From CAWGXZ01 sp963826695 (GTDB taxonomy: Bacteria > Pseudomonadota > Gammaproteobacteria > Burkholderiales > Burkholderiaceae_C), in the NCBI GenBank assembly GCA_963826695.1, contig CAWGXZ010000003.1:310001-374000 (forward strand): a DNA stretch of 64,000 bases, read 5' to 3'. This document shows positions 1 through 9,855 of the stretch, in pieces (the first letter of the stretch is position 1; every line of letters starts with the position of its first letter). Below the pieces are notes generated by a model. It was not told the DNA's origin. It saw only the letters and a program-made list of their open reading frames with translations, and made no database searches. The position numbers and the translations under genes are program-made.

Positions 1-1554
1 TTCGGCGTGCCGGGCGGTCCAGACACTCAGCCGATCGGCGGCGAGCGGCTGGTCGGCACGCGTCTCCAGCCAGAAGCGCTTCAGCAGGTTCTGCGCCACC
101 TTCAAGCGGTAGGCGCTGCTGGCGCGCAGGTCGCTCAGCGGCGTGAAGTCGGTGGCGAGCGCCTGCTGCGCGCTTTCGATGCCGGCTTCGGTCCAGGGCT
201 GGCCTTCGAGGGCGGCCTCGGTCGCTGTCGCGCGCTGCACGGTGGCTGCCATGCCGCCGAAAGCCACGCGCACGTCGCGCGCGATGCCGTCGTCGATGCG
301 CACGCGAAGCACCGCACACAGTGCCGAGATGTCGCTGTCGTAGCGCTTGCTGATCTTGTAGGCACGCAGGGTGTGCAGTGCGCTCCCGGCCGCCGGCAAG
401 GGGACGCGCAAGGCCTGGACGAACTCGCCGGGCTCCAGCCGGTTCTGCAGGTAGCCGGTGTAGAAGTCGGCCAGCAGCAGGCGGCGCACGCGTTCGCCGC
501 AGCGCAGCTCGATCTGCGCATCGAGGGCGATCAGCACCGGCGCCGAGTCGCCGATCGGCGAGCCGTTGGCGACGTTGCCGCCCATGGTGCCGGCGCTGCG
601 GATCGGCGGCGAGGCGAAGCGCAGCCAGACTTCGTTCAGGCCATCGAAACGCGCGGTGAGCGCCTGCCAGGCGGCTTCGAGCGAGGCGCCCGCGCCGATC
701 ACCAGCTCGCACCGGCCGTCGGCCGCAAGCTCCTCGCCGACCTGCTTCAGCTCGGCCACGTCGCCGAGATAGACGATCTCGCCGAGGTCGCGGAACTGCT
801 TGTTGACCCACAGTCCGACGTCGGTCGAACCGGCCAGCAGCTGCGCGCCCGGCAGGCTTTGGCGCAGCGCCGCGAGGGCGGCGAGCGTGCGCGGCGCATG
901 GAAGCCCGGGCCGTCGACGGCAGGCCGGTAGGTGAACGTGGCCTCGCCCGAGCCGATGCCGGCGAGCGCGTCGACCGCAGCGCCGCTGTCGAGCCGGACC
1001 GCCGGCAACTCGAACATCCGCTCGGCGGCGTCGAGGATCGGCCGGTAGCCGGTGCAGCGGCAGAGGTTGCCGGACAGCGCGTCGGCCAGCTGCTGCCGGG
1101 TCGGCCGGGTGCCGGCCTCGAGATGCCGTTCATAGACCTCGAACAGCGACATCACGAAGCCCGGCGTGCAGAAGCCGCACTGCGAGGCGTGCGCATCGAC
1201 GAGTGCCTGCTGAACCGGATGCAGCGGCGCCTGCGCGCCGACCGCCGCGGCGCCACCGGCGACGGCCTTCAGGTCCTCGACCGTGTACAGCGCCTTGCCG
1301 TGCAGCGTCGGCAGCAGCCGGATGCAGGCATTGGCCGGCTGCAGCGACAAGCCCGGTGGCGCCTGCGCAGACTGGGCCGCGACTTCGCCGATGACGACGG
1401 TGCAGGCGCCGCAGTCGCCCTCGTTGCAGCCTTCCTTCGTTCCGGTGCAATGCGCCTGCTCGCGAAGCCAGTCGAGCACCGTCGTCGTGGGCTCGACGCC
1501 AGCGACGCGGACCGCGGCGCCACGATGAAAAAAGACGATCGGTGAGTCGTTCAT
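1..1554 (-). CDS. xdhA: Xanthine dehydrogenase small subunit (3' end outside window)
   Basis: This is the iron-sulfur/FAD subunit of xanthine dehydrogenase, which oxidises hypoxanthine and xanthine to urate with the molybdenum subunit XdhB. The frame is open from the ATG at 1554 to the window edge (518 codons), so little is missing. An N-terminal plant-type 2Fe-2S domain has Cys43, Cys48, Cys51 and Cys77. A second 2Fe-2S domain has QCGFC (Cys126/129) and NLCRC (Cys164/166). A FAD-binding domain follows, with AGSTDVGLW near residue 230. The gene diverges from guaD and fits a purine-degradation locus. XdhB and XdhC would be expected just left of the window. The identification is firm from the ordered cofactor motifs. 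Confidence 0.95.
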   Translation of the reverse strand, partial: MNDSPIVFFHRGAAVRVAGVEPTTTVLDWLREQAHCTGTKEGCNEGDCGACTVVIGEVAAQSAQAPPGLSLQPANACIRLLPTLHGKALYTVEDLKAVAGGAAAVGAQAPLHPVQQALVDAHASQCGFCTPGFVMSLFEVYERHLEAGTRPTRQQLADALSGNLCRCTGYRPILDAAERMFELPAVRLDSGAAVDALAGIGSGEATFTYRPAVDGPGFHAPRTLAALAALRQSLPGAQLLAGSTDVGLWVNKQFRDLGEIVYLGDVAELKQVGEELAADGRCELVIGAGASLEAAWQALTARFDGLNEVWLRFASPPIRSAGTMGGNVANGSPIGDSAPVLIALDAQIELRCGERVRRLLLADFYTGYLQNRLEPGEFVQALRVPLPAAGSALHTLRAYKISKRYDSDISALCAVLRVRIDDGIARDVRVAFGGMAATVQRATATEAALEGQPWTEAGIESAQQALATDFTPLSDLRASSAYRLKVAQNLLKRFWLETRADQPLAADRLSVWTARHAE

Positions 1555-1749
1555 GGCGAGGCCCGGGCAGGGGTGGGAGCAACCTTGCGCAGCCGGGGTC
1601 GGCGGCCGACGCATCATGACGGATCGCGGCCCGAAGCGAATGGAGAGGCCGCCCCAGTCCGGACGCGGGCGAAACGGCGTTCTTCGCGGCAGACTCGGCG
1701 CGTGCACCCGCTGCCAGCCCGGCACGACGCCGACGACCGAGGTGAATCG

Positions 1750-3073
1750 ATGGCCCCTGAACCACCACCCGACCGCATGGCCCTGCGCGGCGACCTGCTC
1801 GACTTCGTCGGCGCCCCGCAATGGGGCGAGGTCGATTCGCCCATGGTGCGTTTTCGCCGCGACCACTGGCTGCTGATCGAAGGCGGCCGCATCACCAGCG
1901 TGGCCGCCGACGACGCCGCGCTCGACGCGAGCTGGCAGCGCAACGACCAGCGTGGCCGCCTGGTCATGCCCGGTTTCATCGACACGCATGTCCACAGCCC
2001 GCAGCTCGATGTCATCGCGAGCTACGGCAGCCAGCTGCTCGACTGGCTCGAGACCTACACCTTTCCGGCCGAAAGCCCGCTACGGCGACCCGGCCGTCGC
2101 CGCGCAAGGCGCTGCGCTGTTCCTCGATGCGCTGCTGGCCGCCGGCACGACCAGCGCGGTGGTCTACCCGACCGTGCATGCGGCGAGCGTCGACGCCTTG
2201 TTCGCCGCCGCCGCATCGCGCGGCATGCGGCTGATCAGCGGCAAGGTGCTGATGGACCGCAACGCGCCCGAGAACCTGCGCGATGCCAGCGTCGCCCAGG
2301 CCGAGCGCGAGTGCATCGACCTGATCGGCCGCTGGCACGGTCGCGACCGGCTGGCGTATGCCGTGACGGTGCGCTTTGCGCCGACCAGCACGCCCGAGCA
2401 ACTCGCCATGGCCGGCGCACTTTGCCGCGCCGACCCGAGCCTCTACCTGCAGACGCACGTCGCCGAGAACCGCGCCGAGGTGCGCTGGGTCGGCGAGCTG
2501 TTCCCGAAGGCGCGCAGCTATCTCGACGTCTACGCTTCGGCCGGCCTGCTGCACGCGCGCAGCGTGCTCGCGCACGGCATCTGGCTCGACGACGCCGATC
2601 GCTGCGCCGTCTGTGCGGCGGGCGGCCAGATCGCCCACTGCCCGTCGTCGAACCTGTTCCTCGGCAGCGGCCTGTTCGCCTGGCGCGCGGCAGAGGCCGC
2701 CGGCGTGCACGTCAGCCTGGGCAGCGATGTCGGCGGCGGCACCGGCCTGGCGACCCTGCGCACGCTCGGCGACGGCTACAAGGTGCAGGCGCTGGCGGGC
2801 GAACGGATGACGGCGTGGAAGGGCCTGCACATCGCAACCCGGGGCGCAGCCGTCGCGCTCGGCCTCGACGACGAGATCGGATCGTTCGATGTCGGGCGGC
2901 TGGCCGACGTGTGCGTCTGGGACTGGGCCGTCGGGCCGGTGGCCGAACGGCGGCTGTCGTTGGCCCGCGACTTGCACGAACGGGTTTTCGCCTGGATGAC
3001 GCTGGGCGACGAAAGGAACCTGATGGAGGCTTACGTGGCGGGACGGCCCCTGTACCGGCGGGCCGGTGGGTGA
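1750..3073 (+). CDS. guaD: Guanine deaminase, interrupted by an apparent +1 frameshift
   Basis: Guanine deaminase converts guanine to xanthine, the substrate of the divergent xdhA product. The ATG at 1750 has GAGG seven bases upstream. The first frame gives the zinc-binding GFIDTHVH segment and reads to FPAE, then loses homology. The continuation (RYGDPAVAAQ onwards) is one frame away, starting just after AAA at 2072-2074. Removing one A restores a protein of about 440 residues, the usual family length. The second part has the remaining metal ligands in HVAEN, AHGIWLDD and GSDVGGG. Both halves are free of other damage, so the lesion is either very recent or a sequencing error in a homopolymer. 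Confidence 0.88.
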
Positions 3074-3124
3074 TTGCGCGTGTCTGCAGCGGGCGGTTGT
3101 GAGCGTCTCGGATAAAACCCTGCC

Positions 3125-4634
<1,510 letters not shown>

Positions 4635-4648
<14 letters not shown>

Positions 4649-5732
4649 AGCGCGGCCGCAGCCCTCGACGGCGATGGCCTTCGTCTCGCCGCTGCTCGCG
4701 CTGGCGCTGACCCTGCTGATCGGCATCGCGCTGTTCGCGCTGCTCGGCAAGGACCCGGTGCGTGGGCTGCAGATGTTCTTCTACGAGCCGATCCGCACCG
4801 GCTACGGCCTTTCGGAGCTGGCGATCAAGGCGACGCCGTTGCTGCTGATCGCGCTCGGCCTGGGTGTGTGCTTTCGCTCGAACGTCTGGAACATCGGCGC
4901 CGAGGGCCAGTTCATCCTCGGCGCGATCGCCGCCAGCGGCGTGGCGATGACGGCCGACCGCGAGACCGGGCGCTGGATCGTCATCGCGATCCTTGCCGCC
5001 GGGGTCGTCGGCGGCATGGCCTGGGCCGGCATCGTCGCGCTGCTGCGCGACCGCTTCAATGCCAACGAGATCCTGGTCAGCCTGATGCTGGTCTACGTCG
5101 CCGAGATGCTGCTCAGCTGGCTGGTCGCGGGGCCGTGGAAGGACCCGCAGGGCTACAACTTTCCGCAGACGATCACCTTCGCCGCGGCGACGAAGGTTCC
5201 GCGCCTGGTCGAAGGCTTTCGCGCGCACATCGGGCTGCTGCTGGCGCTGGCGGCGACCGGCATCTGCTGGCTGCTGCTGTTTCGCAGCTACGCCGGGTTT
5301 CAGCTGCAGGTCGGCGGGCTGGCGCCGGCCGCGGCGCGCTACGCCGGCTTCTCGTCGCGGCGGGCGATCTGGACCGCGCTGCTGATCTCGGGCGGGCTGG
5401 CCGGCCTGGCGGGGGGGCTGGAAGCCGCAGGGCCGCTCGGCCAGCTGACATCGAGCGCGCCTTCGGGCTACGGCTTCGCCGCGATCATCGTCGCCTATGT
5501 CGGCCGGCTGCATCCCGTCGGGGCGATCTTCTCGGCCATCCTGATGAGCCTGTTCTACCTCGGCGGGGAGCTGGCGCAGTCGCGCATGGGGCTGCCCAAG
5601 TCGCTGACCGGCGTGTTCCAGGGTTTGCTGCTGATCACCCTGCTGGCGTGCGACACGCTGATCCACTACCGGGTGCGCCGGGCGCGGCGGGCGGCGCCGG
5701 CGCTGGCGGCGGTCACCGGGGCGCGCAGCTGA
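4635..5732 (+). CDS. Nucleoside/purine ABC importer permease 1
   Basis: This 365-residue inner-membrane permease belongs to the BPD_transp_2 family (NupB/YufP type). About ten hydrophobic segments are visible. The conserved NVWNIGAEGQFILGA loop near residue 85 is the family hallmark and contacts the ATPase. The ATG at 4635 lies inside the end of the ATPase gene, and the stop TGA at 5730-5732 shares its last A with the ATG of the next permease, so translation is probably coupled. The Ala/Arg-rich tail is ordinary for this GC content. Confidence 0.92.
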
Positions 5733-6652
5733 TGGAATCGCTCGCCTTGCTGCTTGCCGCGACCTTGAGCGCCGGAACGCTGCTGGCCTTTGCCGCGCTC
5801 GGCCTGCTGATCAACGAGCGCGCCGGCGTCGTCAATCTCGGCGCCGAGGGGATGATGCTGGTGGCGGCGATCGCCGGCTATGCGACCGCATTCCACACCG
5901 GCAGCGACCTGCTCGGGTTCGCTGCGGGTGCGGCGAGCGGCGCGCTGCTCGCCGCCGCCTTCGGCGTGCTGGTGATCTGGCTGAACACCAACCAGGTTGC
6001 CACCGGGCTGGCGCTGAGTCTGTTCGGGGCCGGCTTCTCGGCCTTCGTCGGCATCGGCTACGTGCAGGAGCGCCTGGGGCCGCGCCCGCGCTTCGAGATA
6101 CCGCTGCTGGCCGACCTGCCGTTCATCGGCCCGGCGCTGTTCCGCCAGCATCCGCTGGTCTACGCGGCGATGGCGCTGACCGCCTTGCTCGCCTGGATGC
6201 TGTATCGCACCCGGGCCGGGCGCGTGCTGCGCGCCGTCGGCGAATCGCCCGAGTCGGCGCATGCGCTCGGCTACCCGGTGCGGCGCATCCGCATGGCGGC
6301 GGTGGTGGCCGGCGGCGCCCTGTGCGGCATCTCGGGCGCGTACGTGTCGACGGTCTACACGCCGCTCTGGGTCGAGGGGATGGTGGCAGGCAAGGGCTGG
6401 ATCGCGCTTGCCTTGACCACCTTCGCCACCTGGCGGCCCGGGCGGGCGCTGCTCGGCGCCTATCTGTTCGGCGGGGTGACGATGCTGCAGTTCCACCTGC
6501 AGAGCGAGGGCGTGCAGATCGCCTCGCAGTGGCTGGCGATGCTGCCCTACCTGGCGACGATCGCCGTGCTGGTGCTGATCTCGCGCAATGCCGGCTTCAT
6601 CCGCATCAACATGCCGGCGTCGCTCGGCAAGCCGTTCTTCCCGGGACGCTGA
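5732..6652 (+). CDS. Nucleoside/purine ABC importer permease 2
   Basis: This is the second BPD_transp_2 permease of the importer (306 residues, NupC/YufQ type), shorter than permease 1 as is usual for such pairs. The start at 5732 is chosen because the ATG overlaps the preceding stop in a TGATG arrangement, and because the protein then begins at the first membrane segment. The family loop GVVNLGAEGMMLVAA appears near residue 32. Roughly eight hydrophobic segments follow and the protein ends in PFFPGR. It would form the channel with the 4635-5732 product. Confidence 0.92.
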   Translation: MESLALLLAATLSAGTLLAFAALGLLINERAGVVNLGAEGMMLVAAIAGYATAFHTGSDLLGFAAGAASGALLAAAFGVLVIWLNTNQVATGLALSLFGAGFSAFVGIGYVQERLGPRPRFEIPLLADLPFIGPALFRQHPLVYAAMALTALLAWMLYRTRAGRVLRAVGESPESAHALGYPVRRIRMAAVVAGGALCGISGAYVSTVYTPLWVEGMVAGKGWIALALTTFATWRPGRALLGAYLFGGVTMLQFHLQSEGVQIASQWLAMLPYLATIAVLVLISRNAGFIRINMPASLGKPFFPGR

Positions 6653-6696
6653 GCCGCCCGGCTGCAAAATCGAGTCAAATTTTTCAAGGAGCGTTG

Positions 6697-7845
6697 ATGA
6701 CCCAAGCGAGCAAGCGGGCGCTGCTGCAGACGGCGTGCTGGATCGGCGTGGCGGCGGCACTGGCCGGCTGCGGCAAGAAGGACGAGGCGCCCGCGGCTGC
6801 GGCAGCCGGCGCGGCGGCGCCTGCGGCGGCCGCCGATCCGCTGAAGATCGCCTTCGTCTACATCGGCCCGGTGGGCGACGGCGGCTGGACCTTCGCGCAC
6901 GACAACGGCCGCAAGGCGGTCGAGAAGGAATTCGGCGCCAAGGTGGTGACGACCTTCGTCGAGAAGGTGCCCGAGTCGGCCGACGCGGAACGGGTTTTCC
7001 GTGATCTCGCCGGGCAGGGCAACAAGCTGATCTTCGGGACGACCTTCGGCTACATGGAGCCGATGCTGAAGGTGGCCGCCGACCAGAAGGACGTCCGCTT
7101 CGAGCACGCGACCGGCTACAAGACGGCCGACAACCTGCGCAGCTACGACAGCCGCACCTATGAAGGCGCCTACCTGGCCGGCATCATCGCCGGCTCGGTG
7201 ACCAAGACCAACACGCTCGGCGTGGTCGGCTCGATCCCGATTCCGGAGGTCATCCGCAACATCAACAGCTTCACGCTCGGTGCGCAGACGGTCAATCCGC
7301 GGATCAAGACCAAGGTCGTGTGGGTCAACGAGTGGTTCAACCCGCCGAAGGAAACCGAAGCCGCCCAGTCGCTGCTCAACGCCGGCGCCGACGTGCTGAT
7401 GCAGAACACCGATTCGTCGGCGGTGCTGCAGACCGCCGAGAAGGCCGGCAAGCACGCCTTCGGCTGGGACAGCGACATGAGCGCCTACGCGCCGAAGGCA
7501 CACCTGGCCTCGGCCGTGATCAACTGGGGTCCGTACTACGTCAAGTCGGCCCGCGAGGCACTCGACGGCAGCTGGAAGGGTGGCAGCGGCTCGTGGTGGG
7601 GCGTCAAGGAAGGCGCGATCGACCTGGTGGCGATCTCCGACCAGGTGCCGACCGATGCGCGATCGAAGGTCGAGGCGGTCAAGGCGGGGTTGAAGAACGG
7701 CAGCTTCGTCATCTGGAAGGGACCGATGACGGGAGCCGACGGCAAACTGGTGCTGAACGAAGGCGAGGTCGCCGACGACAAGTTCCTGGGTGGCGTGAAG
7801 TTCTACGTCAAGGGCGTCGAAGGGCAGGTGCCGGGCGCGAAATGA
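6697..7845 (+). CDS. BMP-family nucleoside-binding lipoprotein
   Basis: This is the substrate-binding component of the importer: a 382-residue BMP/PnrA-like lipoprotein. The signal peptide has a lipobox (ALAGC, Cys about residue 25), followed by a flexible Ala-rich stretch. The mature domain starts with LKIAFVYIGPVGDGGW, the typical first strand of BMP proteins. TTFGYMEPML and GWDSDMSAYAP are further family segments. The start has AAGGAG (6686-6691) six bases upstream of ATG 6697. BMP proteins bind nucleosides or related purines, and the neighbouring deaminase supports a purine ligand. The end overlaps the next start as ATGA. Confidence 0.93.
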   Translation: MTQASKRALLQTACWIGVAAALAGCGKKDEAPAAAAAGAAAPAAAADPLKIAFVYIGPVGDGGWTFAHDNGRKAVEKEFGAKVVTTFVEKVPESADAERVFRDLAGQGNKLIFGTTFGYMEPMLKVAADQKDVRFEHATGYKTADNLRSYDSRTYEGAYLAGIIAGSVTKTNTLGVVGSIPIPEVIRNINSFTLGAQTVNPRIKTKVVWVNEWFNPPKETEAAQSLLNAGADVLMQNTDSSAVLQTAEKAGKHAFGWDSDMSAYAPKAHLASAVINWGPYYVKSAREALDGSWKGGSGSWWGVKEGAIDLVAISDQVPTDARSKVEAVKAGLKNGSFVIWKGPMTGADGKLVLNEGEVADDKFLGGVKFYVKGVEGQVPGAK

Positions 7846-8900
7846 GCGCGGGCGAGCCCATGACCGACCTCGACTCGATTGCACGCGATCGCCTGCCCGG
7901 CCTGCTTCGGCGCATGCCGAAGGCCGAGCTGCACATCCATATCGAAGGCTCGCTCGAGCCCGAGCTGATCTTCCGGCTCGCCGAGCGCAACGGCGTGGCC
8001 TTGCGCCATGCCGATGTCGAGGCACTGCGCGCCGCGTACGCCTTCACCGACCTGCAGAGCTTTCTCGACATCTACTACGCCGGTGCGAGCGTGCTGCTGC
8101 AGGCGGACGACTTCTACGACATGGCGATGGCGTACTTCCGCCGGGCGGTCGACGACAACGTCGTCCACGCAGAGCTGTTCTTCGACCCGCAGACGCACAC
8201 CGACCGCGGCGTGGCCATCGGCACCGTCTTCGAAGGGCTGAGCCGCGCGGCCGAAGAGGCCCGGCGTGAGTGGGGCATCAGCTCGGCGCTGATCCTCTGC
8301 TTCCTGCGCCACCTGTCCGAGGCGGCGGCGTTCGCGACGCTGGAGCAAGCACTTCCGTACCGCGAGCACTTCGTCGGCGTCGGTCTCGACAGCGGCGAGC
8401 GCGGCAATCCGCCGGAGAAGTTCGCCCGCGTCTTTGCCCGCTGTCGCGAGCTCGGCCTGCACGTCGTGGCGCATGCGGGCGAGGAAGGGCCGCCTGCGTA
8501 CATCGAAAGTGCCCTCGACGTGCTCGGGGCCGAACGCATCGACCACGGCGTGCGCTGCGTCGAGGACCCGGCGCTGGTCGAGCGGCTGGTGCGCGAGCGG
8601 GTGCCGCTGACGGTCTGCCCGCTGTCCAACATCAAGCTGCGCGTCTTCGACTCGCTGGCGCAGCACAACCTGGCCGGGCTGCTCGATGCCGGGGTGATGG
8701 CGACGGTCAATTCGGACGACCCGGCGTACTTCGGCGGCTACATCAACCAGAACTTCATCGAGGCCTTCGAGGCGTTGCCGCAGCTCGGCGCCCGACATGC
8801 CTACGCGTTGGCGCGCAACAGCTTCGAGGCCAGCTTCGCGCCCGCCGCCGACCAGGCGCGCTGGACCGAAGCGCTCGACGCGGTGTTCGCCGGCGGCTGA
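7842..8900 (+). CDS. Adenine deaminase of the adenosine-deaminase superfamily
   Basis: This 352-residue zinc amidohydrolase (346 if ATG 7860 is used) lies in the importer operon. Metal ligands are visible in ELHIHIEGS near residue 28, HAGEEG (His-Ala-Gly-Glu), ERIDHGVR and NSDDPAYFGG. Proteins of this kind are usually annotated add. However, FFDPQTHTDRG, LSNIKLRVF and SDDPAYFGGY match the subgroup, typified by Pseudomonas aeruginosa PA0148, shown to act on adenine rather than adenosine. Adenine to hypoxanthine would feed directly into the xanthine dehydrogenase encoded nearby. The subgroup assignment comes from remembered family sequence and was not computed. The 4-base ATGA overlap favours the 7842 start. 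Confidence 0.88.
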   Translation: MSAGEPMTDLDSIARDRLPGLLRRMPKAELHIHIEGSLEPELIFRLAERNGVALRHADVEALRAAYAFTDLQSFLDIYYAGASVLLQADDFYDMAMAYFRRAVDDNVVHAELFFDPQTHTDRGVAIGTVFEGLSRAAEEARREWGISSALILCFLRHLSEAAAFATLEQALPYREHFVGVGLDSGERGNPPEKFARVFARCRELGLHVVAHAGEEGPPAYIESALDVLGAERIDHGVRCVEDPALVERLVRERVPLTVCPLSNIKLRVFDSLAQHNLAGLLDAGVMATVNSDDPAYFGGYINQNFIEAFEALPQLGARHAYALARNSFEASFAPAADQARWTEALDAVFAGG

Positions 8901-8910
8901 CGGCAGCGTC

Positions 8911-9795
8911 TCAGGCGCGCATCGGCGCAGGCGCGAGCGCCTGGGCAAGCGGCGCCGCCGAACTGCCGAACGCATAGGCATCCATGCCCAGGCAGCCGTA
9001 GGTCACGCTCTCGTGCAGGCGATGCGGCATGGCTTCGCGGCCGCCGGCGCCGGCGGCCACGAACCACGGCAGCAGGTGCTCGTCGGTCGGATGCATGTCG
9101 GCGGCATGCGGTGCCTGGCGGCGGTAGTCGAACAGGGCGTCCCAGTCGCGCGCGGCGCTGCGCTCCGCCATCCAGCCCCGAAAGGCGGCGCTCTCGGCAA
9201 TCTCCGGCTGCTCGACCGGCGCCGCCATGCCGCCGGAAAAGACCCGCCGCAGGTTGTGCGTGATGCTGCCGGTGCCGAGCACCAGCACGCCTTCTGCAGC
9301 CAGCGGCGCCAGGGCCTGGCCCAGCGCGAACTGCGCCGCGGGCGACTGCGAGGCCACGAAGGCCAGCGGCAGCACCGGAACGTCGGCCTCGGGGAAGAGG
9401 TAGCGCAGCGCGGTCCAGATGCCGTGATCGAGCCCGCCGTCGGTGGTGGTGCGGCTTTCGATGCCGGCCTGCGCCAGCAGTCCGGCAACGCGCGGCACCA
9501 GCCCGGGTGCGCCGGCGGCGTCGTAGCGCAGCGTGAAGAGCTGCGGGTCGAAGTTGCCGAAGTCGTGGACGGCCTGGTGGCGCGGCGCGGCCAGGAGCAC
9601 CGGCGTACGCGCCGAGGTATGCGCCGAGACGGCGACGATGGCCCGCGGGCGGCCGAACCCGGCCACGAGCGCGCGGCCCAGGCACTGCATGAATTCGCCG
9701 GCGGCACCCGGCTGCACGGCGATCATCGGCGAGCCGTGCGAAACGAATATCGCCGGCAGGCAGGGGCGTGAGGGTCCATCGGCCGATTGGAGCAT
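8911..9795 (-). CDS. DODA-type extradiol aromatic ring-opening dioxygenase
   Basis: This 294-residue protein belongs to the LigB/YgiD (4,5-DOPA dioxygenase) family. Family segments run in order: PAIFVSHGSPM near the N terminus with the metal-ligand His, VSAHTSA, VHDFGNF, LDHGIW, VLGTGSITHNL and, near the C terminus, HPTDEHLLPW with the final His. These non-haem iron or zinc enzymes cleave catechol-like rings. The natural substrate of bacterial YgiD proteins is mostly unknown. The gene is tail-to-tail with the deaminase (10 bases apart) and diverges from the FtsX-type permease, so it is a separate unit. Confidence 0.88.
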   Translation of the reverse strand: MLQSADGPSRPCLPAIFVSHGSPMIAVQPGAAGEFMQCLGRALVAGFGRPRAIVAVSAHTSARTPVLLAAPRHQAVHDFGNFDPQLFTLRYDAAGAPGLVPRVAGLLAQAGIESRTTTDGGLDHGIWTALRYLFPEADVPVLPLAFVASQSPAAQFALGQALAPLAAEGVLVLGTGSITHNLRRVFSGGMAAPVEQPEIAESAAFRGWMAERSAARDWDALFDYRRQAPHAADMHPTDEHLLPWFVAAGAGGREAMPHRLHESVTYGCLGMDAYAFGSSAAPLAQALAPAPMRA

Positions 9796-9855
9796 CGCGG
9801 CGGGGTTCCTTCCACGCGCCGGGCATTCGTGCAGGGCCTCGTGTAAGGTGCCGCC

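Noticed and set aside
6653..6696. Possible purine riboswitch before the BMP lipoprotein gene
   Set aside because: The gap is 44 bases inside an operon, too short for a riboswitch, and contains only a ribosome-binding site.
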